Below are positions 1 through 6,679 of a stretch of 64,000 bases of DNA, one piece after another. This DNA is from CAWUKT01 sp963923035 (lineage in GTDB: Bacteria > Bacteroidota > Bacteroidia > J057 > JADKCL01): NCBI GenBank assembly GCA_963923035.1, contig CAWUKT010000032.1:1-64000 (forward strand). Reading direction: 5' to 3'. Position numbers and translations under genes: made by a program. The notes below the pieces were generated by a model. It searched no databases. It was not told the DNA's origin and worked only from the letters and a program-made list of their open reading frames with translations. Position 1 is the stretch's first letter, and every line of letters begins with the position of its first letter.

Positions 1-158
1 GGTTCCAGACCGCGATGCCGCGGTGCCAGACCGCGATGCCGCGGTTCCAGACCGCGTGATCGAGGTCCCGGACCGCGTGATCGCGGTGCCAGACCGCGTG
101 ACCGCGGTTCCAGACCGCGTGACCGCGGTCCCAGACCGCGTGACCGCGGTTCCAGACC
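1..158. repeat. 21-bp tandem repeat (minisatellite), about 7.5 copies
   Basis: Seven full 21-bp units and one half unit follow the pattern GGTnCCAGACCGCGTGACCGC, starting at base 1, so the array probably continues to the left of the window. Units differ only by a few substitutions (GATG, GTGATC and GTGACC variants). Each junction carries a small inverted repeat, GCGGT-5 nt-ACCGC, so the array is also a row of short potential hairpins. The frame starting at base 2 is open through the array and reads as heptapeptides of the form VPDRVTA, so it could be the tail of a coding repeat. Confidence 0.85.
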
Positions 159-271
159 TCAATCGGTTGCACTGGGAGCAACCGCGGGCGCACACCGTGA
201 GCAGTCGACAAATTGCCGGGAGCAAATGCTCCTTCACAGAGGAAGGTGGTCGGTGTTTGAAAGCGGTTTGA
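2..271 (+). CDS. Possible 3' end of a heptapeptide-repeat protein (doubtful)
   Basis: The frame beginning at base 2 has no stop until the TGA at 269-271 and would encode VPDRxxA heptads followed by about 38 non-repetitive residues rich in Arg, Cys and Ser. Since 21 is a multiple of three, any frame through the array without a stop stays open, so openness alone is weak evidence. The tail has no recognisable domain and no sorting signal. It could equally be non-coding minisatellite DNA; whether the frame continues upstream cannot be seen here. Confidence 0.2.
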   Translation, partial: VPDRDAAVPDRDAAVPDRVIEVPDRVIAVPDRVTAVPDRVTAVPDRVTAVPDLNRLHWEQPRAHTVSSRQIAGSKCSFTEEGGRCLKAV

Positions 272-349
272 ATATCCGTTATCCCCATCGGGTAGAATCA
301 GGCCAATGCCGCAGATAATCGGTGGTTTTGACGGCCTTGACATACCTAA

Positions 350-376
350 TTTTGGGTAGTGGGCATCTACCCAAAA
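350..376. promoter_or_regulatory. Perfect inverted repeat upstream of the uptake operon
   Basis: Arms TTTTGGGTAG (350-359) and CTACCCAAAA (367-376) are perfect 10-bp inverted repeats around a 7-nt spacer. A-rich and T-rich ends on both sides mean it could act as a weak bidirectional terminator for a gene to the left, or as a protein-binding site about 110 bp upstream of the first gene of the operon. Confidence 0.5.
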
Positions 377-414
377 AGGTGATTGAGACATCTGGATTGG
401 GTATTTTCATCTTA

Positions 415-431
415 TTTAGAAAGATTCTAAA
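415..431. promoter_or_regulatory. Operator-like inverted repeat TTTAGAA-AGA-TTCTAAA
   Basis: A perfect 7-3-7 inverted repeat lies 54 bp upstream of the DUF4856-like gene and just upstream of a candidate -7 element at 442-449. A binding site at this position would block RNA polymerase, so the simplest reading is a repressor operator, perhaps for a Fur- or DtxR-type metal regulator given the operon content. The regulator is not identified. Confidence 0.45.
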
Positions 432-441
432 CAAGCTGTGC

Positions 442-449
442 TACATTTG
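442..449 (+). promoter_or_regulatory. Candidate Bacteroidota -7 element (TACATTTG)
   Basis: TACATTTG matches the Bacteroidota primary sigma -7 consensus TAnnTTTG and lies 35 bp upstream of the ATG at 485, giving a plausible short leader. No good -33 TTTG is seen at the usual spacing, so this is tentative. Confidence 0.4.
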
Positions 450-484
450 CTGCCGAATCATTATTGAATCTTATATAACCGAAA

Positions 485-1582
485 ATGAAACTGAAATACT
501 GGTATCTGATTGCTGCGCTCGCACTGGTTTTTGTAGGATGTAAGGAAGACGAAGAGCCGATGCTCGTCATCCCCTCCACCTACACTTCTGACAATTTTGA
601 CGCCAATGTGACGGCCGAAAATACAGTCGTTGACGAATTGTCTTCTGTCACCAGCGCTGCCAACGACGCTGAATCCAATGCTCAGAGCTCCACTGTTGCT
701 CCGATTACTTATCCTTCGACGCTGTCTTCCGTCACCTTGGCCAGCTACCGGACCCAAGTGGAAGGCTTCCTGGTTTGCCTGGTCAATGCTGCCAACTCTC
801 CGACTGGATTCCAGAATCCCGGGGTAGGTAACTCTCCCGCCAACGGCGAAGAAGGTGGTCTCCTCGGCACCCGTCTGCTGGACGAAAACGGTCTGGAACT
901 CGAGCAAATGATCCAGAAGGGCTCCTTCGGCGCTGCTCTCTACAACCACGCCCTGACCGTCATCAATGGCGACCTCAGCAATAGCTCGGCCATTGACAAG
1001 CTAGTTGAAATCCACGGAACCGAAGTGACCTTTGATCCGGCCAGCACCACGGCTGCCGCGACTTACTCCAGAAGACGCTCCAACCTCGAAGCTCAGACTG
1101 GTTTCTTCTTTGACATCAAGAACAACCTGATCACGGCCAAGGCCGCGATTGAAGGAGGGGACGACTTCATCGAAGAGCGTGACGCCGCCCTCGCCAGCTA
1201 CCTGCTGAACTGGGAAAAGTCCAACTTTGCTACGGTCATCTACTACGCCAACTCCGCCAAGACCCAGATTCAGGCTGCTTCCAGCTTGGCTGACGGCCCT
1301 GCGAAGGACGAAGCATTTGGCAATGCCATGCACGCTTACGCGGAAGGTGTCGCTTTTGCTGCTGGTTTCCGTGGCCTCAGCAACAAAATGATCACCGATG
1401 CCCAGATCGACAGCATCCTGAGCGATCTCCTCGCCCCGGCGGGTCAGGTGCCCACCAGCCACCGCTTCCTGAATGAAGCCTCCTTGCTGAGCAACCTCGA
1501 CAATGTTATCTCCACCGTTCAGGGTGTGTACAGCTTCTCTGACGCAGAAGTCTCCAGCTTCTACGTGAACAACAACCCCTGA
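485..1582 (+). CDS. DUF4856-like surface lipoprotein, first gene of the uptake operon
   Basis: A 365-residue lipoprotein. The N-terminus has a hydrophobic segment and lipobox ending at Cys19, followed by K-E-D-E-E, which fits the acidic lipoprotein export signal that sends Bacteroidota lipoproteins to the cell surface. The mature part is mostly helical, begins with an IPSTYTSDNFDANV-like stretch and is Ala/Ser-rich. I place it in the DUF4856 family because such proteins typically sit directly before imelysin, HTTM and TonB receptor genes, as here; the assignment rests on context plus overall look and is moderate. It ends 92 bp before the imelysin-like gene, with a hairpin between. Role is inferred to be surface capture or handling of iron or another metal; no binding residues can be named. 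Confidence 0.75.
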   Translation: MKLKYWYLIAALALVFVGCKEDEEPMLVIPSTYTSDNFDANVTAENTVVDELSSVTSAANDAESNAQSSTVAPITYPSTLSSVTLASYRTQVEGFLVCLVNAANSPTGFQNPGVGNSPANGEEGGLLGTRLLDENGLELEQMIQKGSFGAALYNHALTVINGDLSNSSAIDKLVEIHGTEVTFDPASTTAAATYSRRRSNLEAQTGFFFDIKNNLITAKAAIEGGDDFIEERDAALASYLLNWEKSNFATVIYYANSAKTQIQAASSLADGPAKDEAFGNAMHAYAEGVAFAAGFRGLSNKMITDAQIDSILSDLLAPAGQVPTSHRFLNEASLLSNLDNVISTVQGVYSFSDAEVSSFYVNNNP

Positions 1583-1607
1583 TCCGTTTCAACTGATACG
1601 ACAATCG

Positions 1608-1643
1608 AAACCTTGCTGGGCCAATTCGGGTCTGGCAAGGTTT
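1608..1643 (+). terminator. Hairpin between lipoprotein and imelysin genes
   Basis: Perfect 9-bp arms AAACCTTGC (1608-1616) and GCAAGGTTT (1635-1643), with only a short T-run. It probably acts as a leaky terminator or mRNA-stabilising element within the operon rather than a full stop. Confidence 0.45.
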
Positions 1644-1674
1644 TGGTGACTAAATAAAATCGACTCCCCAAATT

Positions 1675-2799
1675 ATGTTTGCATCTGTAACATCCCCCAT
1701 CAAGAACCTGGCAAGCCTGCTGCTTGTCGTTCTGATTGCTGCTACCGGATTCTCTTCCTGCGACCGCAACGATGACGATGATGACATGACAGACCCGGGT
1801 TTTGACCGGGGAGTCCTCCTTCAGAGCGCGGCTGATAACATCATCATCCCCAACTTTGAATCTCTTCAGACCAGCGTGAATGACCTCTCGACAGCGGCAG
1901 ACGCCTTTGTACAAACTACCGATGAATCCAATTTGGTCGCTATGAGAACCGCCTGGGTCCAGGCCGCTACCGATCACCAGCACTGCTCGGCATTTGGTTT
2001 TGGCCCTGCTGAATTGGTATTGGGATCCTACGCGGAGGTACTCGGGGTATTTCCCGTCAACGAATCCGGTGTGGAACAGGCCATGCTCGATCCCAATTTT
2101 GACCTGCCCAACAGCTTTGACCGGGATATTCGGGGCTATTTTGCCGTCGAATACCTGATTTATGGAAACGGCCTTTCCGATGGTGACATCGTCGCTGGTT
2201 TTGATCAGAATCGCAAAGACTATCTCCAATTGATCATTGGTGAACTCAAGGGGACCGTGGACAACATCGTCAATACGTGGAAGACCAGTTATCGGGAAGA
2301 GTTTGTCAGTAGCACCGGTACTTCGGCTGGTAGCCCGATTTCGCTGTACTACAATGCTTGGGTCAAAGACTACGAAAACCTGAAGAACTTCAAATTGGAA
2401 TTGCCCGGTGGACTTTCTGCGGGCCAGACCGGACCGGACGGGACCCTGGTGGAAGCCTATTACAGCGGAATCTCCAGGAATTTAATCATCGAGCACTTCG
2501 CGAATTCCAAAAATATCTGGTTTGGCGCTTCCCGGGAAGGCCAGGACGGAGTTGGATTTGAAGAATACCTGGAAACGGTGGTTGGGGGACCGGACCTGAT
2601 CACCCAAACCAAAGCAGGAATTACCCTGATCGACAACGCCATCGCCGATCTTCCCCCAGGCCCCTTGTCGGACAATGTCGGTGAAACTGAGATCCGCGTG
2701 GCCCGCGATCAATTCCAGAACAATACGGCCAATTTCAAAAGTTCGATGAGTTCCCTGCTCGGAATCGACATCACCTTCAATTCGGGTGACGGAGACTAA
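1675..2799 (+). CDS. Imelysin-like (peptidase M75 family) lipoprotein
   Basis: A 374-residue lipoprotein: signal segment, lipobox cysteine at Cys29, then D-R-N and five Asp, again a surface-export type acidic signal. The body looks like an imelysin two-bundle helical fold, a family of iron-regulated bacterial proteins that bind metal or an iron carrier. The family signature GxHxxE appears as G154-Y-F156-A-V-E159, so the His is replaced by Phe, as in the divergent imelysin-like subfamilies; loss of this ligand argues against a protease and against unchanged metal chemistry. The following YLIYGNG also fits the family. The gene is directly followed (0 bp) by the HTTM gene and sits 92 bp after the DUF4856-like gene, so these are probably co-transcribed. 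Confidence 0.85.
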   Translation: MFASVTSPIKNLASLLLVVLIAATGFSSCDRNDDDDDMTDPGFDRGVLLQSAADNIIIPNFESLQTSVNDLSTAADAFVQTTDESNLVAMRTAWVQAATDHQHCSAFGFGPAELVLGSYAEVLGVFPVNESGVEQAMLDPNFDLPNSFDRDIRGYFAVEYLIYGNGLSDGDIVAGFDQNRKDYLQLIIGELKGTVDNIVNTWKTSYREEFVSSTGTSAGSPISLYYNAWVKDYENLKNFKLELPGGLSAGQTGPDGTLVEAYYSGISRNLIIEHFANSKNIWFGASREGQDGVGFEEYLETVVGGPDLITQTKAGITLIDNAIADLPPGPLSDNVGETEIRVARDQFQNNTANFKSSMSSLLGIDITFNSGDGD

Positions 2800-4185
2800 T
2801 TGCCCGCTCATTTGACAGTACCCATTTACCAAAAGGCAAAGAATTACATGGAGCAATCGGTCTCGATTGCTCCATTGGTGACTTTCCGCATTGCTTTTGG
2901 CTTGGTCATGCTGTTCAGTACCCTCCGGTACATGTGGATGGGCTGGGTCGACACCCAACTGGTAGAGCCCATCCTGCACTTCAGCTACTACGGATTTGAT
3001 TGGATCGAGCCCCTTCCTCGAATGGGCATGTACACCGTCTTCATTGTGATGGCGGTGGCCTGCGTGGGCATCATGCTGGGATGTTTCTACCGGATAGCGG
3101 CCATTGTCTTTTTCTTTTGCTTCACCTACATCGAATTGGTAGACATCACCTACTACCTGAACCACTACTATTTCGTCAGCATTGTCTCCTTTCTGATGAT
3201 CCTGGTCCCGGCCAACCGTTATTTTTCCATCGACGTGCTCCGCAACCCCAGCCTTCGCCAAGCCGAGGTCAGTCGCTGGTGCATTGCCATATTCAAGATT
3301 CAAATTGGGATCGTCTATTGCTATGCCGGACTCGCGAAGATCAACTACGATTGGCTGTTTCGGGCCCTGCCGCTGTCGATTTGGTTGCCCGCCAAAAGCA
3401 GCCTGCCCATCATCGGTCCCATATTCAAGTACAAGATCACGGCCTTTCTCTTCAGTTGGGCCGGAATGTTATTCGACACTTTCATCATCGGAGGGCTGTT
3501 GATCAAAAAGACCCGTTGGCTCGCCTATGCGGCCGTGGTCATTTTCCATACCCTGACGGGAATACTCTTTCAGATAGGCATCTTCCCCGTCGTGATGATC
3601 ATGGTCGTCACGGTTTTCTTTTCCCCCGAACTCCACGAACGCTTTCTCACCGGAATGGGGAACCTGTTTCGGAAAACAGTTCGAAGCGAAGAAAAGCCCA
3701 TTTCCCGTTCCAAAGCGGCTGCCAACCGTTTCATTGTCCCTTTTCTAGCCTTGTTTATCCTCTTTCAAATGGTCTTTCCCTGGCGTTATGTGCTCTACGA
3801 TGGGAACCTGTTTTGGACCGAAGAAGGCTACCGCTTTTCGTGGCGGGTGATGCTGATGGAAAAAGCGGGGACGGCGACCTTCTATGTGAAGGACACGGAA
3901 ACGGGGCACGAAGGCTCAGTGATCAACCGGCAGTTTTTGAATGACCACCAGGAAAAACAAATGGCGATGCAGCCGGATTTGATCCTCCAGTACGCCCATT
4001 ACCTGAAGGGACATTTCGAGCAGGAGGGAGTCCACGATCCGGCGGTGAGGGCCGAAGTGTGGGTGACCCTGAACAGTCGACCTGCGAAATTGTTGATTGA
4101 TCCGAACGTGGACCTCACAAAAATTACCGATGGCTGGGAGCCCAAAGAGTGGGTCCTGCCGTACCAAGACCCTGCGTCTCCATGA
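2800..4185 (+). CDS. HTTM / vitamin K-dependent gamma-carboxylase-like membrane protein
   Basis: About 461 residues. Several hydrophobic helices (roughly residues 25-290) carry the HTTM-type features: V-S-I-A-P-L near the start, a YYLNHYY motif and IGIVYCYAGLAKIN. A soluble C-terminal part has FPWRYVLYDGNLFWTEEGYRFSW-type segments and EKQMAMQPD, typical of the bacterial relatives of vitamin K-dependent gamma-glutamyl carboxylase. Whether it carboxylates anything is unknown. The reading frame begins with TTG at 2800, directly after the imelysin stop codon and with GGAG a few bases upstream; an ATG at 2848 is an alternative start that would still keep the conserved region. Its stop overlaps the TonB receptor start (ATGA), showing translational coupling. 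Confidence 0.85.
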   Translation: MPAHLTVPIYQKAKNYMEQSVSIAPLVTFRIAFGLVMLFSTLRYMWMGWVDTQLVEPILHFSYYGFDWIEPLPRMGMYTVFIVMAVACVGIMLGCFYRIAAIVFFFCFTYIELVDITYYLNHYYFVSIVSFLMILVPANRYFSIDVLRNPSLRQAEVSRWCIAIFKIQIGIVYCYAGLAKINYDWLFRALPLSIWLPAKSSLPIIGPIFKYKITAFLFSWAGMLFDTFIIGGLLIKKTRWLAYAAVVIFHTLTGILFQIGIFPVVMIMVVTVFFSPELHERFLTGMGNLFRKTVRSEEKPISRSKAAANRFIVPFLALFILFQMVFPWRYVLYDGNLFWTEEGYRFSWRVMLMEKAGTATFYVKDTETGHEGSVINRQFLNDHQEKQMAMQPDLILQYAHYLKGHFEQEGVHDPAVRAEVWVTLNSRPAKLLIDPNVDLTKITDGWEPKEWVLPYQDPASP

Positions 4186-6584
4186 AGAAACTCTCCATAT
4201 TGATATTGGTGCTGATGTCAGCGGTGGCGCTGGGCGCCCAGACCTTCCAGGTGACCGGGCGGGTGCTCATCAAGGAGGTGGACCAGCCGATTGAACGGGC
4301 CGCGGTCCTGGTGCAGCCGACGGAAGAAATTGCGTATACGGATGCAGAGGGGAAATACGAGCTGAATTTACCGGAGGGGACCTATCAAATCACAGCTTAC
4401 GGCCTGGACCTGAAGTCGGAGGAGGTCAAGTTGACCCTCCAGAAGGATACGGTCCTGGATTTGCTGTTGGACGAGCCGAGTGTGCAGTTGGATGGAGTGG
4501 ACATTGTGGGGGAAAAAGCCACGACGGGAATCGACCGCTTGAAGGCCATCGACGGGTTTGCGATTTATGAGGCGAAGAAAAATGAGGTCATCGTGCTGGA
4601 CGATTTTGCGGCGAACAAGGCGGCCAACAATGCCCGGCAGGTATTCGCCAAGGTCCCGGGCCTCAACATTTGGGAAAGTGATTTCGCGGGGCTGCAATTG
4701 GACATTGCCGCCCGTGGATTGGGCCCGAGCCGAACGGCCAATTTCAATACCCGTCAGAACGGATATGACATGAGCGCGGATGCCCTGGGGTATCCGGAAA
4801 GCTATTATATGCCTGCGTTGCAGGCAGTGGACCGCATCGAAGTCGTCCGGGGGGCCGCCTCCCTGCAATACGGCTCCCAATTCGGGGGCATGCTGAATTT
4901 CAAGCTGAAGGAGGCGCCCGACAAGCCCTTCGAATTGAATGCAGAGCAGGCAGTCGGTTCCTTCGGCTTGTTGAATTCGTTCGTGAGTGTGGGGGGGAGA
5001 AACAGCCGGATCGATTACTACGGATATTACCAATTCCGAACGGGAGAAGGATGGCGGGAAAATTCAGGGTTTGATGCCCATACTGCCTTCGGGCGGGTAG
5101 GCTACCAGGCCAATGAGCGCCTGAAGCTGGGCTTTGAATATTCCTTCCTCAGTTATGAGGCCCAACAACCCGGTGGCCTGACCGACGGCCGCTTCAACAG
5201 CGGCGACCTCGCCCAATCGGTCCGTGGCCGCAACTGGTTCCGCGTTTCCTGGAACCTGCTGGCGTCCACCATCGACTATTCCTTCTCGGAGCGGACCCAG
5301 CTCAATGTCCGCAGCTTTGGCTTGCTGTCGGCGCGGGATGCCCTCGGCAACCTGACCCAGATTGGGGTGCTCGACAACCCAAACGATCCCCGTACGCTCA
5401 TCAGCGATGAGTTCCGCAATTTCGGGACCGAGGCCCGTCTGCTGCACCGCTACCGCGTTCAGGAACAGGAGGCCGCCTTTGTGGCCGGCATTCGGTACTA
5501 CAACGGGCTGACCCGACGCCAGCAGGGGCTCGCGAGTGCGAGCGCGGAGCCTGATTTTCAGCTGCTGAATCCGGAGGATCCGGAAGAATTTGACTACGAT
5601 TTTCCCAGCGTCAACCACGCGGTATTCGCCGAAAACCTGATGTACCTCACGCCCAAATTGAGCGTGACGACCGGCTTGCGACTCGAGCACATCCGCACCG
5701 ACGCCGACGGCGTCTGGCGCTTCAACCGCTTTGATTTTGCCGGGAACCTCATTTCCTCAGCCCTGAATGTGGACCAGAGCTCCACCCGGCGCTGGGTTCC
5801 CCTGTACGGCGTTGGTACGAGCTACTATATCCGGGACGATTTGCACCTCTACGCCAACTATTCCCGCAACTTCCGCTCGATCACCTTCAGCGACCTCCGC
5901 GTCGTCAACCCCAATTTCCAATTGGACAGCCTGATCACGGATGAGAATGGCTACAATGTCGATTTGGGCATTCGGGGTGAATTGTTCGGGTGGCTCAGCG
6001 GGGATGCCAGCATCTTCCTGCTGCGGTACAACGATCGGATTGGCCAGTACGAATTTCCCGGCAGCACGACCTTGTTCCGGACAAATATTGGGACGTCCCG
6101 ACACATCGGAATGGAGTTTTTCGGGGAAGCCGACCTTTTTGACCTGTTCAAACGCAAGCAGGGCCTGTCCAAATTGTATTTGTTCGCCAATGTCTCCTTG
6201 ACCGAAGCGACCTATATCCAATCGGACATCACGGCGATTCAGGACAAGAAGGTCGAATACGTGCCCAATGTGATGGTGCGCACCGGATTGAATTTCAAAT
6301 ACAAGGGATTGAAGGCGACCTACCAGCTGTCTTACCTGGGCGAGCAATTCTCCGACGCCACGAATTCGGTTTTCAATCCCAATGCCCTGACCGGGATCAT
6401 CCCGGCCTACCTCGTCATGGACCTCTCGGCCGACTACCAATTCAAACGCTATAAATTCTCCGCCGGTGTCAACAACCTCGCCAATGAGCAGTACTTCACC
6501 CGGCGGGCCGAGAGCTATCCCGGCCCCGGAATCATCCCTGCAACGCCCCGAAGTTTCTACGCTGCGGTGGGCGTCCGGATTTAA
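4182..6584 (+). CDS. TonB-dependent outer-membrane receptor (FecA-like)
   Basis: An 800-residue receptor starting at the ATG at 4182, which overlaps the HTTM stop by 4 nt and gives a clean signal peptide ending ALGAQ. Residues ~20-95 form a carboxypeptidase-regulatory-like beta domain, common in Bacteroidota receptors; residues ~115-240 are the plug (motifs VFAKVPGLNIWE, DRIEVVRGAASLQYGSQ); the rest is a beta-barrel rich in aromatic strands, ending VGVRI. It imports a substrate across the outer membrane using TonB energy. The plug resembles the FecA/siderophore class, and with imelysin and DUF4856 neighbours the likely substrate is an iron complex or another metal. Substrate is inferred, not shown. 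Confidence 0.92.
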   Translation: MKKLSILILVLMSAVALGAQTFQVTGRVLIKEVDQPIERAAVLVQPTEEIAYTDAEGKYELNLPEGTYQITAYGLDLKSEEVKLTLQKDTVLDLLLDEPSVQLDGVDIVGEKATTGIDRLKAIDGFAIYEAKKNEVIVLDDFAANKAANNARQVFAKVPGLNIWESDFAGLQLDIAARGLGPSRTANFNTRQNGYDMSADALGYPESYYMPALQAVDRIEVVRGAASLQYGSQFGGMLNFKLKEAPDKPFELNAEQAVGSFGLLNSFVSVGGRNSRIDYYGYYQFRTGEGWRENSGFDAHTAFGRVGYQANERLKLGFEYSFLSYEAQQPGGLTDGRFNSGDLAQSVRGRNWFRVSWNLLASTIDYSFSERTQLNVRSFGLLSARDALGNLTQIGVLDNPNDPRTLISDEFRNFGTEARLLHRYRVQEQEAAFVAGIRYYNGLTRRQQGLASASAEPDFQLLNPEDPEEFDYDFPSVNHAVFAENLMYLTPKLSVTTGLRLEHIRTDADGVWRFNRFDFAGNLISSALNVDQSSTRRWVPLYGVGTSYYIRDDLHLYANYSRNFRSITFSDLRVVNPNFQLDSLITDENGYNVDLGIRGELFGWLSGDASIFLLRYNDRIGQYEFPGSTTLFRTNIGTSRHIGMEFFGEADLFDLFKRKQGLSKLYLFANVSLTEATYIQSDITAIQDKKVEYVPNVMVRTGLNFKYKGLKATYQLSYLGEQFSDATNSVFNPNALTGIIPAYLVMDLSADYQFKRYKFSAGVNNLANEQYFTRRAESYPGPGIIPATPRSFYAAVGVRI

Positions 6585-6622
6585 TCCATCCAATCACTTT
6601 AAACCAGTCATTCGGATAAAAC

Positions 6623-6647
6623 CCAAAAACCGCCCCGGAGGGACGGT
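6623..6647 (-). terminator. Rho-independent terminator of the 6680-9226 gene
   Basis: Read on the minus strand, ACCGTCCC-TCC-GGGGCGGT forms an 8-bp stem with one mismatch and is followed directly by TTTTT. It lies 33 bp past the stop of the minus-strand gene, between two convergent genes. Confidence 0.7.
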
Positions 6648-6679
6648 CAATGAGGGTATTTATGATTACGGTATAGGGC

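Noticed and set aside
1..158. 21-bp repeat as a CRISPR array
   Set aside because: Units are contiguous with no spacers and far shorter than CRISPR repeats.
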